Shown: positions 17,642-26,150, counted from the stretch's first letter. The stretch: DNA of 64,000 bases from Streptomyces lanatus (GCF_014655715.1 NZ_BNBM01000009.1:124001-188000), one strand, 5' to 3'. Notes: generated from the sequence alone by a model not told the origin. Translations and numbers: made by a program.

Positions 17642-18148
17642 GTGAACGCCGTCTCTCTGGACGCGCCCTATCTGGACACGGATGCGGATCAACTCTGCTT
17701 CTCGCTGGACCTGACGGAGCGTCCGGCGCTGGCAGAACGTGTGGTGTCGCTCAGCGGGCTCGACGTGCGGCTTCGGCTGCTCGGGGCCTCGCATCAGGTG
17801 TTCGCCGGTCCCGTGCGGGAGACGGTGGCCTGTCTGCAAGGCGCGGTGCGGGGGCTGCCCGAGACCCGCACTCGCCATCTGCCGGGCTGGGTCTACGACT
17901 TCGGCGCCACCACCCGCCGGCTGGTCCCCGAGGAGTTCGGTGCCGAGGTGGCGCGGGTTCTCGGCCAGGCCGCCGACTCCGAGCACAGCCTGTGCGGAGT
18001 CTTCCCCGGTTCGCCGGAGGCGGTCACCGCGGTGGTCGCGGAGGCGGTCGAGGGACCGTACGGCGACGGGCTCGTCTGGCGCACCTGGCACACGTATCCG
18101 CAGACCGGCCAGATCGTATCGACGTACAGCCGGCTGGAGGCCCGATGA
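17642..18148 (+). CDS. DUF2617 family protein
   Basis: A 168-aa soluble protein starting at GTG 17642 after a GGGGGG tract (VNAVSLDAPYLDTDADQLCF). The patterns LGASHQVFAG and GWVYDFGA, and the C-terminal WRTWHTYPQTGQIV, match the actinobacterial DUF2617 family as I know it. It opens a four-gene operon: its stop overlaps the start of the lipoprotein gene (ATGA), and DUF350 and aminopropyltransferase genes follow. The biochemical role is unknown. Confidence 0.75.
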   Translation: MNAVSLDAPYLDTDADQLCFSLDLTERPALAERVVSLSGLDVRLRLLGASHQVFAGPVRETVACLQGAVRGLPETRTRHLPGWVYDFGATTRRLVPEEFGAEVARVLGQAADSEHSLCGVFPGSPEAVTAVVAEAVEGPYGDGLVWRTWHTYPQTGQIVSTYSRLEAR

Positions 18149-18549
18149 ACAGCGCCCGACTCGTCCGCGCAGCGGTGGCGGCCGCCCTGGCCGCGCCCCT
18201 GCTCACCGCCTGCTCCAGCGACGGGGACAACGAAGCGGTCCCGCGCGAGTGGATCAGGAAGACGTACACCGCGACGGGGTCGGACTGGCTCGACCCGGAC
18301 AGCAGCCCGACCGAGGTCGCCCAGGCGATCCACGCGGAGCGGGAGGAACTGGACCGCGCCTCCGGCGACAGCAAGGAGTTCCTGCGCTACGGCGACGACA
18401 TGGTCACCGTCTCGCCGTACCGGAGCGGCAGTCTGATCGAGATCGAGGACTACCGCAACGGCTACCACCGCCACCAGCGGCACCTCACCTACTGGCCGAA
18501 TCCGGACAGCGCGAGCTTCCGCGGCGGCGGCCCCGGCGAGGGCAAGTAA
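18145..18549 (+). CDS. DUF4247 family lipoprotein
   Basis: A 134-aa protein with an N-terminal signal and lipobox LLTACSS, so it should be anchored at the outer face of the membrane. The mature part is small and polar: IRKTYTATGSDWLDPDSSP, then FLRYGDDMVTVSPYRSGSLIEIEDY. This fits DUF4247, a family found next to DUF350 and spermidine-synthase-like genes in actinobacteria. The gene is coupled to the upstream DUF2617 gene through an ATGA overlap. Function unknown. Confidence 0.75.
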   Translation: MNSARLVRAAVAAALAAPLLTACSSDGDNEAVPREWIRKTYTATGSDWLDPDSSPTEVAQAIHAEREELDRASGDSKEFLRYGDDMVTVSPYRSGSLIEIEDYRNGYHRHQRHLTYWPNPDSASFRGGGPGEGK

Positions 18550-18617
18550 CGCTCCTCCCGCACAACCCTTGTTCACACCTCGAACCCGCCCCCTTTCCAG
18601 GAACGAAAGGCAACGCA

Positions 18618-19055
18618 GTGACCGAGATCTTCGAGTCGACCGGCCAGGCCCTGCTCTACGGAGTCGTGGGCCTCGTCGTGATGGCCGTCGGCTTCATCGC
18701 CCTCGACCTCGTCACGCCGGGCAAGCTGTACCACGTGGTGTGGACCGACCGGAACCGTGGCGCGGCCGTCCTGCTCGGCAGCCAGTCCGTCGCCGTGGGC
18801 CTGGTCATCATGAAGGCCATCGAGGCGAGCGAGTCAGAGCAGGGCCTCGGTTACGGCCTGGTCAGCACGCTGCTGTACGGCTTGGCCGGGGTGCTGGTGA
18901 TGACCATCGTCGGCATCGTGATCGGCGTGTTCACGCCGGGCCAGATGGGCGCTGTCGTCCTCGACGACCAGGACGCCCGTCCGCACCCCGCCGCCTGGGT
19001 CCAGGCCGGCATGTACCTGGGCACCGGGTTCATGGTCGGCGCGGCGATCTCGTAA
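18618..19055 (+). CDS. DUF350 family membrane protein
   Basis: A 145-aa integral membrane protein with four predicted helices (about 10-32, 50-66, 74-99, 125-144). The internal duplication typical of DUF350 is visible: FIALDLVTPGKLYHVV in the first half and IVIGVFTPGQMGAVVL in the second. The GTG at 18618 was chosen because it gives the family length. DUF350 (YjfL-like) proteins recur beside polyamine or glutathionylspermidine synthase-like genes. The gene ends 12 bp before the aminopropyltransferase gene. Confidence 0.85.
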   Translation: MTEIFESTGQALLYGVVGLVVMAVGFIALDLVTPGKLYHVVWTDRNRGAAVLLGSQSVAVGLVIMKAIEASESEQGLGYGLVSTLLYGLAGVLVMTIVGIVIGVFTPGQMGAVVLDDQDARPHPAAWVQAGMYLGTGFMVGAAIS

Positions 19056-19067
19056 CGGCGCCGCACG

Positions 19068-20672
19068 ATGAGCACCACGACCGTGCAAGGCCGCGACACC
19101 ACCGCTGCACCCTCCCGCCCCCCGGTCGTCCGGCAGACCCGGGGGGCGCGCTTTCTGCTGCTCTTCGCCGTGTTCCTCTGCGCGGCCTGCGGCCTCGTGT
19201 ACGAGCTTGCCCTGACCGCGCTGGGCAGCTACCTCATCGGCAACTCGGTGCTTCAGACCTCCGTGGTGATCTCCGTGATGGTGTTCGCCATGGGGCTCGG
19301 CTCGCTCGCCGCCAAACCCCTTCGCCGCCGCGCGGTGGGCGCGTTCGCGCTCGTGGAGGGTGTGCTGGCGCTGGTCGGCGGACTGTCGGTGCTGGTGCTG
19401 TACTCGGCGTTCGCCTGGCTCCAGCTCTACACCCCGGCGATGATCGTGGTCGCGGTAGCCGTCGGCCTGCTGATCGGCGCCGAGATCCCGCTGCTGATGA
19501 CCCTGCTCCAGCGGATCCGGCGGCAGGAGGCGGGCAGCGCGGTCGCCGACATGTTCGCCGTCGACTACATCGGTGCGCTGGTCGGCGGCCTGGGCTTCCC
19601 GCTGTGGCTCCTGCCGACGTTCGGCCAGCTGAAGGGCGCGCTGGTGGTCGGCGCGGTGAACGCGGTGGCCGGGGTCATCGTGGTGGTGTTCATCTTCCGC
19701 CGGCAGATCAGGCGCTGGGTGCGCAACGCCCTGCTGGCCGGGGTCACGGCGGTCCTGGCCGTGCTCGGTACGGCGTACGCGCTCGCGGACGACCTGGAGG
19801 TGACCGCACGTCAGCAGATGTACCGGGACCCGATCATCCACGCGGAGACGACGCCGTACCAGGAGATCGTCGTCACCCGCTCCACCGCCTTCACCGGCGA
19901 ACCGGACATCCGGCTCTTCCTCAACGGCGATCTCCAGTTCAGCTCCGTCGACGAGTACCGCTACCACGAGTCCCTCGTCCACCCCACGCTCGCGGGCCCC
20001 CGCGCCAACGTGCTGATCATGGGCGGCGGCGACGGGCTCGCACTGCGCGAAGTACTGCGCTACGACGACGTGCGGCAAGTCACCCTCGTGGAGCTGGACC
20101 CGGCGATGACCCGGCTCGCGCGTGACTTCACGCCCCTGCGCGACCTCAATGACAAGGCGCTGGACGACCCCAGGGTCAAGGTCGTCAACGCCGACGCCTT
20201 CAACTGGCTGCGCGGCGCCCGGCAGCGTTACGACGCCGTCGTCATCGACTTCCCCGACCCGGACACGGCGGCGCTGGCCAAGCTGTACTCGGTGGAGTTC
20301 TACCACCTGCTCGGCCAGGTCCTGACGCCGCAGAGCAGGGTGATGGTGCAGAGCGGCTCGCCGTTCTTCGCGCCGAAGACGTACTGGTCGATCGCGAAGA
20401 CGATAGAGACGGCGGGCTACTCGACCACCGAATTCCAGGTCGACGTACCGAGTTTCGGCAACTGGGGCTTCGTCCTGGCCACACCGGGCGGCGGCACGTC
20501 CCCACCACTGCGGCTGTCATCGAACGCCCCGCGACTGCGCTACCTGGACGAGCCGGTCCTGAAGGCGGCCCAGGTGTTCCCCGTGGACCGCCGCCGCCAG
20601 GACGTACGGCCGAGCACGCTGATGGACCCGGCTGTGCTGGAGTATGTGCTAGACGAGTGGGAGAACTACTGA
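19068..20672 (+). CDS. Membrane-anchored spermidine synthase-like aminopropyltransferase
   Basis: A 534-aa protein. About residues 25-245 carry seven hydrophobic helices; residues about 265-530 are a spermidine-synthase (SpeE) domain. The AdoMet-type nucleotide motif MGGGDGLALREVL is near 317, followed by VELDPAMTRLA and the acidic IDFPDPDTAALAKLYS pocket. Classical members transfer aminopropyl from decarboxylated AdoMet to putrescine; whether this membrane version does so, or acts on a membrane substrate, is not known. It closes the DUF2617/DUF4247/DUF350 operon. A hairpin lies just after the stop. Confidence 0.85.
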   Translation: MSTTTVQGRDTTAAPSRPPVVRQTRGARFLLLFAVFLCAACGLVYELALTALGSYLIGNSVLQTSVVISVMVFAMGLGSLAAKPLRRRAVGAFALVEGVLALVGGLSVLVLYSAFAWLQLYTPAMIVVAVAVGLLIGAEIPLLMTLLQRIRRQEAGSAVADMFAVDYIGALVGGLGFPLWLLPTFGQLKGALVVGAVNAVAGVIVVVFIFRRQIRRWVRNALLAGVTAVLAVLGTAYALADDLEVTARQQMYRDPIIHAETTPYQEIVVTRSTAFTGEPDIRLFLNGDLQFSSVDEYRYHESLVHPTLAGPRANVLIMGGGDGLALREVLRYDDVRQVTLVELDPAMTRLARDFTPLRDLNDKALDDPRVKVVNADAFNWLRGARQRYDAVVIDFPDPDTAALAKLYSVEFYHLLGQVLTPQSRVMVQSGSPFFAPKTYWSIAKTIETAGYSTTEFQVDVPSFGNWGFVLATPGGGTSPPLRLSSNAPRLRYLDEPVLKAAQVFPVDRRRQDVRPSTLMDPAVLEYVLDEWENY

Positions 20673-20704
20673 CCGTTCGCGGTCGAGGCCTTCCCAAGGA
20701 ACGG
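20673..20704. terminator. Candidate bidirectional terminator
   Basis: CCGTTC (20673-20678) pairs with GAACGG (20699-20704), and CCTT/AAGG (20689-20692, 20696-20699) forms a competing small hairpin. It sits in the 33-bp gap between convergent stops at 20672 and 20706. The stems are short, so this is only a candidate. Confidence 0.35.
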
Positions 20705-20705
20705 C

Positions 20706-21134
20706 TCACGCCCCCGCAAGAAAGGTGATGCGCACCTTTCGCTCGGCATTATCCCTATTTGTGTCCACGAGACACACGGACTGCCACGTCCCGAGCTCCA
20801 GCCGCCCCTCCAGCACCGGCAGCGTCGCGTGCGGTGCGACGAAGGCCGGGAGGACGTGGTCGCGGCCGTGGCCGGGGCTGCCGTGGCGGTGTTGCCAGCG
20901 GTCGTCGGCGGGCAGGAGGGTGTGCAGGGCGGCCAGGAGGTCGTCGTCGCTGCCCGCGCCCGTCTCAATGATCGCGACACCGGCCGTCGCGTGCGGCACG
21001 AAGATGTTCAGCAGGCCGTCGCGGCCGGCCGCCGCTTCCCGGAGGAAGGCCTCGCAGTCGCGGGTGAGATCCACGACCCGCTCGGAGGGGCCGGAGGCGA
21101 CGTTCAGAACTCGGGTGGTGAAGGCGTCTGGCAT
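20706..21134 (-). CDS. YjbQ / UPF0047 family protein
   Basis: A 142-aa protein starting MPDAFTTRVLNVASG. The conserved patterns LLNIFVPHATAGVAIIE, PADDRWQHRH and LGTWQSVCLVD define the YjbQ family (secondary thiamine-phosphate synthase-like fold), whose physiological role is unsettled. The ATG at 21134 is preceded by GGGGGA; an in-frame ATG at 21143 is possible and longer extensions seem unlikely. It is monocistronic and convergent with the aminopropyltransferase gene. Confidence 0.85.
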   Translation of the reverse strand: MPDAFTTRVLNVASGPSERVVDLTRDCEAFLREAAAGRDGLLNIFVPHATAGVAIIETGAGSDDDLLAALHTLLPADDRWQHRHGSPGHGRDHVLPAFVAPHATLPVLEGRLELGTWQSVCLVDTNRDNAERKVRITFLAGA

Positions 21135-21257
21135 GTCCCCCATCCTCGCCCATGCCCGCGACGTCACGCGCCAGGAGACAGCCAGGGCGTGATACGCCAG
21201 GTCCACTCCGCGAGACGCCGTTGACCATGGCCACGCCATCTGGCTACGTTCTGCGGC

Positions 21258-21341
21258 ATGTTGCGTTCAGCCCTGCTCACCACGCGCGGTCATATCGACC
21301 TGCTGCGGGTGGCCTCCGCCGCGTGTCGCCGCGGCTGCTGA
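21258..21341 (+). CDS. Cysteine-containing leader peptide of the sulfur-transport operon
   Basis: A 27-codon open frame reads MLRSALLTTRGHIDLLRVAS then AACRRGC and stop. The core RGHIDLLRVASAACRRGC matches the short leader peptides that precede sulfur and cysteine assimilation operons in actinobacteria. The two cysteines near the end would make translation speed sensitive to Cys-tRNA supply. A 9-bp hairpin at 21382-21405 follows, before the permease gene at 21453. This supports attenuation-type control by cysteine, which is inferred. Confidence 0.8.
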   Translation: MLRSALLTTRGHIDLLRVASAACRRGC

Positions 21342-21381
21342 CGCCCTTCCCCGCCCTTCACCCGCGCGCCTGCCGCGTATC

Positions 21382-21405
21382 CGCCGGTTCTGATCCGAAC
21401 CGGCG
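21382..21405 (+). promoter_or_regulatory. Leader hairpin between Cys leader peptide and ssuC
   Basis: CGCCGGTTC (21382-21390) pairs perfectly with GAACCGGCG (21397-21405) around a 6-nt loop. It begins 41 nt after the leader-peptide stop and ends 47 nt before the permease ATG. No U-run follows, so it could be a Rho-independent terminator of the actinomycete type or an alternative structure in an attenuation switch. Confidence 0.55.
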
Positions 21406-21452
21406 CCGCTGACGCGCGTCCCCGTTCACGCTCATCGCCCTCTGGAGCATTC

Positions 21453-22334
21453 ATGAGCATCAGCCATGCCCCACCCGGCTCTTCCCAGACGGATATTTCC
21501 CCCAAGTTGGGGTTTGGGACACCGGCCTCCATCGACGTCGTCCCCCTCCATCCCGCCTCCTCCCGCCGCACCCGCGTCCCGCGCTGGTTGCGCCGCACCG
21601 CCGGCCCGGTGCTGCTGCTCTTCCTGTGGCAACTGCTCAGCGCCACAGGGGTGTTGACCGCCGATGTCCTCGCCTCCCCCGGCCGTATCGCCCAGGTCGC
21701 GAGCGACATGGTCGCCGACGGCTCGCTGCCCTCGGCCATGGGGACGTCGCTGCAGCGGGTGGCCGCCGGGCTGGCGCTGGGCACCCTCGTCGGGACCGGG
21801 CTCGCCCTGGTCTCGGGGCTGTTCCGGGTCGGCGAGGACCTGGTGGACGCGCCCGTGCAGATGCTGCGGACCGTGCCGTTCGTCGGGCTCATCCCGCTGT
21901 TCATCATCTGGTTCGGCATCGGCGAGGCACCCAAGGTCGCCATCATCACGCTCGGCGTGACGTTCCCGCTGTACCTCAATGTGTACGCCGGTATCCGCGG
22001 CGTGGACGCCCAGTTGATCGAGGCCGGGGAGTCCCTCGGGCTGTCGAGGTGGGGGCTCGTGCGGCACGTCGTGCTGCCGGGTGCGCTGCCCGGTGCCCTG
22101 ACCGGGCTGCGCTACTCGCTCGGCATCGCCTGGCTCGCCCTCGTCTTCGCCGAGCAGGTCAACGCCGACTCCGGCATTGGGTTCCTGATGGTGCAGGCAC
22201 GGGACTTCCTGCGGACCGATGTGATCGTGGTCTGCCTGATCGTCTACGCCTTCCTCGGCCTGTTCGCCGATTTCGTCGTCCGCTCTCTCGAAAGGCTGTT
22301 GCTGCAATGGCGACCGACGTTCACCGGCCGGTGA
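21453..22334 (+). CDS. ssuC: Aliphatic sulfonate/taurine-type ABC transporter permease
   Basis: A 293-aa membrane protein with a polar 45-residue N-terminus and about six helices. The permease EAA-like loop is seen as LIEAGESLGLSRWGLVRHVVLPGALPGAL. The WQLLSATGVL and TVPFVGLIPLFIIWFGIGEAPK stretches are typical of the SsuC/TauC family. It is the first structural gene after the cysteine leader peptide and overlaps the ATPase gene by 28 bp. The operon order permease, ATPase, binding protein supports a sulfonate importer; the exact substrate is unknown. Confidence 0.88.
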   Translation: MSISHAPPGSSQTDISPKLGFGTPASIDVVPLHPASSRRTRVPRWLRRTAGPVLLLFLWQLLSATGVLTADVLASPGRIAQVASDMVADGSLPSAMGTSLQRVAAGLALGTLVGTGLALVSGLFRVGEDLVDAPVQMLRTVPFVGLIPLFIIWFGIGEAPKVAIITLGVTFPLYLNVYAGIRGVDAQLIEAGESLGLSRWGLVRHVVLPGALPGALTGLRYSLGIAWLALVFAEQVNADSGIGFLMVQARDFLRTDVIVVCLIVYAFLGLFADFVVRSLERLLLQWRPTFTGR

Positions 22335-23044
22335 GCACGCAGGCGGTCCACGTCGAGGGGCTGACCCGCTCCTTCGACGGACGCGCCGTCATCGACGACC
22401 TCCGACTCGACGTCCGGCCGGGCGAGTTCGTCGCCCTCCTCGGGCGCAGCGGCTGCGGAAAGTCCACCCTGCTGCGCATCCTCGCCGGCCTCGACCGCGA
22501 GATCGAGGGCACCGTGCTGGTGCCGCGCCGCAAGGCGGTCGCCTTCCAAGCGCCGCGGCTGATGCCGTGGAAGAGGGTGTGGCGCAATGTGCTGCTCGGG
22601 CTGCCGGGCAGGCCGGGCCGCGACGTCGCCGAGCAGGCGCTCAAGGAGGTCGGCCTGGACCATCGTACGGACGCCTGGCCCAAGACACTGTCCGGCGGTG
22701 AGGCTCAACGCGCCTCCCTGGCACGGGCGTTGGTGCGCGAGCCCGATCTGCTGCTGCTCGACGAGCCGTTCGGCGCGCTCGACGCGCTCACCCGGATCAA
22801 GGCCCAGCGCCTGGTCGCTGAGCTGTGGCAGCGGCGCGGCTGCGCGGTCCTGCTCGTCACGCACGACGTCGAGGAGGCCGTGCTGCTCGCCGACCGTGTC
22901 CTGGTGATGGACGGCGGGGTCATCGCGCACGAGCGGCGCGTCGACCTCGACCGCCCCCGCGACATCACCGACCCGCGCTTCGCCGAACTGCGCGCCGAAC
23001 TCCTGCACCGTCTCGGCGTCGACGCCGCCGCCGAAGCCGCCTGA
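22307..23044 (+). CDS. ssuB: Aliphatic sulfonate-type ABC transporter ATPase
   Basis: A 245-aa ATPase. Walker A is GRSGCGKST near residue 46, the Q-loop region is AFQAPRLMPWK, the signature is LSGGEAQR, Walker B LLLLDEPFGALD and the H-loop THDVEEA. The PRLMPWK feature is characteristic of the SsuB/TauB branch. The start at 22307 lies inside the end of ssuC, so the two are translationally coupled. It energises import by the permease at 21453. Confidence 0.93.
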   Translation: MATDVHRPVSTQAVHVEGLTRSFDGRAVIDDLRLDVRPGEFVALLGRSGCGKSTLLRILAGLDREIEGTVLVPRRKAVAFQAPRLMPWKRVWRNVLLGLPGRPGRDVAEQALKEVGLDHRTDAWPKTLSGGEAQRASLARALVREPDLLLLDEPFGALDALTRIKAQRLVAELWQRRGCAVLLVTHDVEEAVLLADRVLVMDGGVIAHERRVDLDRPRDITDPRFAELRAELLHRLGVDAAAEAA

Positions 23045-23069
23045 TCACCCACCCCAGAACGGAACCACC

Positions 23070-24092
23070 ATGCGACGACGCCTCGTCCCCGCCGCACTCC
23101 TCCTCCCCTTCGCGCTCCTGCTCACCGCCTGCGGCGGGAACTCGGCGGCCGACAGCTCGACGGACATCGACGGCAAGGGGTCACTCATCCTGAACGTCGC
23201 TGACCAGAAGGGCGGTTCGGAGGCCATCCTGCGTGCCGCCGGGGAGCTCAAGAACCTCGACTACCGGATCAAGTGGTCCACCTTCACCTCGGGCCCGCCG
23301 CTCCTGGAGGCCGTCAACGCCAAGGCCGTCGACATCGGCGGGGTCGGCAACACACCGCCGGTGTTCGCGGCCGGCGCGGGCTCGAAGATCACGGCGGTGG
23401 CCGCCTTCAAGGGCACCTCCAAGGGCGACGCGATCCTCGTGCCGAGCGATTCGAAGCTGACGCGGCCCGAGCAGCTCAAGGGCAGGTCGATCGCCGTGGC
23501 GCAGGGTTCGTCCGCCAACTACCAGCTCGTCGCGTCCCTGAAGAAGGTCGGGCTGAGCCTGAGCGACGTCCAGGTCAAGTATCTCCAACCGGCCGACGCG
23601 CTGGCCGCGTTCAGCGCCGGCAAGGTCGACGCCTGGGCGGTGTGGGACCCGTACACGTCGCAGGTGCTGCTGTCCAAGCAGGGCCGGATCCTGACGACCG
23701 GCGACGGCATCACCAACGGGCTGACCTTCCAGGTGGCGGCACCCGACGCGCTGCGGGACAAGAAGAAGGCCGCCGCCATCAAGGACTACCTGGAGCGGCT
23801 GCGGCGCGCCACGGCGTGGGTGCACGACCACCAGGAGGAGTGGGCCGAGGTCTGGGCGAAGGACACCGGGCTCCCCTACGAGGTGGCCCTGGCCTCGGTG
23901 CGGCGGACGAACGCCACCCGGATCTCGGTCGCGGTGGACAAGCCGCTCATCGCCTCCGAGCAGGAGATCGCCGACACGTTCACGGAGCTGAAGCTCATCC
24001 CGGAGAAGGTGGACTTCGGCGACTTCGTGGACGAGCGCTACAACGGCGATCTGCCGCCGTCGACCACGACGGCCCGCGCCTCGGAAGGCTGA
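23070..24092 (+). CDS. ssuA: Aliphatic sulfonate-type substrate-binding lipoprotein
   Basis: A 340-aa extracellular lipoprotein with signal peptide and lipobox LLTACGG. The mature sequence has the NMT1/SsuA-type pattern: DYRIKWSTFTSGPPLLEAVNAKAVDIGGVGNTPPVFA, shown here only in part, then KGRSIAVAQGSSANYQL and GKVDAWAVWDPY. These residues line the sulfonate or nitrate-like ligand pocket in the family. It follows ssuB by 25 bp and completes the transporter. Confidence 0.9.
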   Translation: MRRRLVPAALLLPFALLLTACGGNSAADSSTDIDGKGSLILNVADQKGGSEAILRAAGELKNLDYRIKWSTFTSGPPLLEAVNAKAVDIGGVGNTPPVFAAGAGSKITAVAAFKGTSKGDAILVPSDSKLTRPEQLKGRSIAVAQGSSANYQLVASLKKVGLSLSDVQVKYLQPADALAAFSAGKVDAWAVWDPYTSQVLLSKQGRILTTGDGITNGLTFQVAAPDALRDKKKAAAIKDYLERLRRATAWVHDHQEEWAEVWAKDTGLPYEVALASVRRTNATRISVAVDKPLIASEQEIADTFTELKLIPEKVDFGDFVDERYNGDLPPSTTTARASEG

Positions 24093-24139
24093 GGGAGGTG
24101 GGGGGGAAGATCCGCGCCCCCTCGGCCGTTAGTAGAAAC

Positions 24140-25237
24140 GTGAACAACACTGAGGCGGTCGAAACCGAGGCGACCGAAGTCGACGTGGTCGTGATAGGCG
24201 CTGGTCAGGCAGGGCTCTCCAGCGCCTATCACCTGCGGCGCACCGGTTTCGAGCCGGACCGTGACTTCGTCGTCCTCGATCACTCCCCCGGTCCGGGCGG
24301 GGCCTGGCAGTTCCGGTGGCCGTCGCTGACGTACGGCAACGTGCACGGGATGCACTCGCTGCCGGGTATGGAGCTGACCGAGGCCGATCCGGGGCGGGCG
24401 TCGTCCGAGGTGATCGCCGAGTACTTCGACGCCTACGAGCGGACCTTCGACCTGCGCGTCCGGCGGCCCGTCGATGTGCGTGCCGTGCGCGAGGGTCCGG
24501 GCGGGCGGCTGCTGGTCGAGAGTTCGGCGGGGACCTGGGCGACTCGGGCGCTGATCAACGCGACCGGCACCTGGGACCGTCCGTTCTGGCCCCGCTACCC
24601 GGGCCAGGAGACGTTCCGGGGGCGGCAGTTGCACACCGCGCAGTACCCGGGGCCGCAGGAGTTCGCAGGTCAGCGCGTTGTCGTGGTGGGCGGTGGGGCC
24701 TCCGGAACCCAGCATCTGCTGGAGATCGCCCCCTACGCGGCCGCCACGACCTGGGTCACCCGGCGCCCGCCCGTCTTCCGTGAGGGGCCCTTCAGCGAGG
24801 ACGTGGGCCGCGCCGCGGTGGCGCTCGTCGAGGAACGGGTCCGGCAGGGGCTGCCGCCGAAGAGCGTCGTCTCGGTCACGGGGCTGCCGCTGAACGACGC
24901 CGTACGGCAAGGGCTCGCGGAGGGGGTCCTGGACCGTCGGCCGATGTTCGACCGGATCACACCGGACGGTCTGGAGTGGGCGGACGGCACCCGGGTGGGC
25001 GCCGACGTCATCCTGTGGGCCACCGGCTTCCGCGCCGCCATCGACCATCTGACCCCGCTGCGGCTGCGCGAGCCCGGCGGCGGCATCCGCGTGGACGGCA
25101 CACGCGCGGTCGCCGATCCCCGCGTCCACCTCGTCGGGTACGGCCCCTCGGCCAGCACGATCGGCGCCAACCGGGCCGGTCGCGCGGCCGTACGGGACAT
25201 CAGGCGGCTGCTGGCCGAGGAGCCGGTGGCCGCTTGA
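24140..25237 (+). CDS. FAD-dependent NAD(P)H oxidoreductase / flavin monooxygenase-like protein
   Basis: A 365-aa soluble protein with two dinucleotide-binding motifs: FAD-binding VIGAGQAGLSSAYHL near residues 18-32 and NADPH-binding VVGGGASGTQHLL near 175-190. The region PGGAWQFRWPSLTYGNVHGM is typical of class B flavin monooxygenases of the CzcO/TrkA-like type. It sits 47 bp downstream of ssuA, in the place where an SsuD or related desulfonating enzyme is often found, but it is not an SsuD homologue. A role in oxidising the imported sulfur compound is plausible and unproved. The GTG start lacks a strong ribosome-binding site. Confidence 0.75.
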   Translation: MNNTEAVETEATEVDVVVIGAGQAGLSSAYHLRRTGFEPDRDFVVLDHSPGPGGAWQFRWPSLTYGNVHGMHSLPGMELTEADPGRASSEVIAEYFDAYERTFDLRVRRPVDVRAVREGPGGRLLVESSAGTWATRALINATGTWDRPFWPRYPGQETFRGRQLHTAQYPGPQEFAGQRVVVVGGGASGTQHLLEIAPYAAATTWVTRRPPVFREGPFSEDVGRAAVALVEERVRQGLPPKSVVSVTGLPLNDAVRQGLAEGVLDRRPMFDRITPDGLEWADGTRVGADVILWATGFRAAIDHLTPLRLREPGGGIRVDGTRAVADPRVHLVGYGPSASTIGANRAGRAAVRDIRRLLAEEPVAA

Positions 25238-25286
25238 GCCGACGGTCGGGCCTCTCGCCGTACGCTCCGCATGACGTCCCGACGGC

Positions 25287-26150
25287 TCACTCGGACGACT
25301 TCGGGCCCGCCTTGTGCCGCTGCTTCTGCAGGGCGTTGAACTCGGCGACATTGCGCTGGTGTTCCGCGTAGTCGGCGGTGAAGCGGGTGTCGCCCTGCTT
25401 GACGGTGACGAAGTACAGCCAGTCGCCCGCGGTCGGACTGATCGCGGCGCGCATGGCGTCGTCGCCGGGATTGTCGATCGGCGTCGGCGGCAGGCCCATG
25501 CGCTGGTACGAGTTGTAAGGGCTGTCGATGCGGGTGTCGGCCTCGGACGTGCTGAGCGTGGAGCGGTTCAGGGCGTAGTTGATGGTGGAGTCCATCTGCA
25601 GCGGCATGCCGCGTTCGAGCCGGTTGAAGACGACGCGGGCCACCTTGCCCATGTCGGCCTTGGTGGCGGCCTCGGCCTGGACGATGCTCGCGATGGTGAC
25701 GGCCTGATAGACGTTCATGGCGTTGCGCTGCGCGCCCGCGGCGATCGGGGCGCCGCTGAACTTCTTGTTGGCGGTGTCGACCATCGCCGAAAGCAGGGAG
25801 TCCGGCGTCGCCCGCTTCCCCTTCTCCTCCAGCTGGTACGTCGCCGGGAACAGATAGCCCTCCGGGTTGCCCTCGGCGTCGTTCGGCAGCTTGAGGTCGA
25901 GCTTGCCGAGGGACTTCTTGGTCGTACCGGACGGCAGGGCGAGGGCCTTGTCGACGGCGGCGTAGATCTGGGTCGCCCGCCAGCCCTCCGGGATCATCAG
26001 CGAGGTGGGCCGCGCCGCCTCCTCCTCGCCCATGACCAGCAGCGGCACCGCCACGGCGGTACCGGCCACGACGGCGCCGGCGGCGATGAGAGCCATACGC
26101 CCCCGGCGCGTCAGTCGAATCGTGCTCCGTGGCGGAGTGTTGAAGTACAT
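25287..26150 (-). CDS. MltG/YceG-like endolytic transglycosylase
   Basis: A 287-aa protein with one N-terminal membrane helix (residues about 20-40). The YceG domain follows: YLFPATYQL, the catalytic-glutamate region TIASIVQAEA, RVVFNRLERGMPLQMDST, and the C-terminal PTAGDWLYFVTV. Enzymes of this family cut nascent peptidoglycan and set glycan length. It is shorter than classical MltG (about 340 aa) and may be a second copy. It lies 43 bp downstream of the ABC exporter gene and may be cotranscribed with it. Confidence 0.85.
   Translation of the reverse strand: MYFNTPPRSTIRLTRRGRMALIAAGAVVAGTAVAVPLLVMGEEEAARPTSLMIPEGWRATQIYAAVDKALALPSGTTKKSLGKLDLKLPNDAEGNPEGYLFPATYQLEEKGKRATPDSLLSAMVDTANKKFSGAPIAAGAQRNAMNVYQAVTIASIVQAEAATKADMGKVARVVFNRLERGMPLQMDSTINYALNRSTLSTSEADTRIDSPYNSYQRMGLPPTPIDNPGDDAMRAAISPTAGDWLYFVTVKQGDTRFTADYAEHQRNVAEFNALQKQRHKAGPKSSE

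Noticed and set aside
25238..25286. Possible terminator between the flavin monooxygenase and MltG-like genes.
   Set aside because: The inverted repeat GCCG...CGGC needs a 4-nt bulge and is too weak to list.
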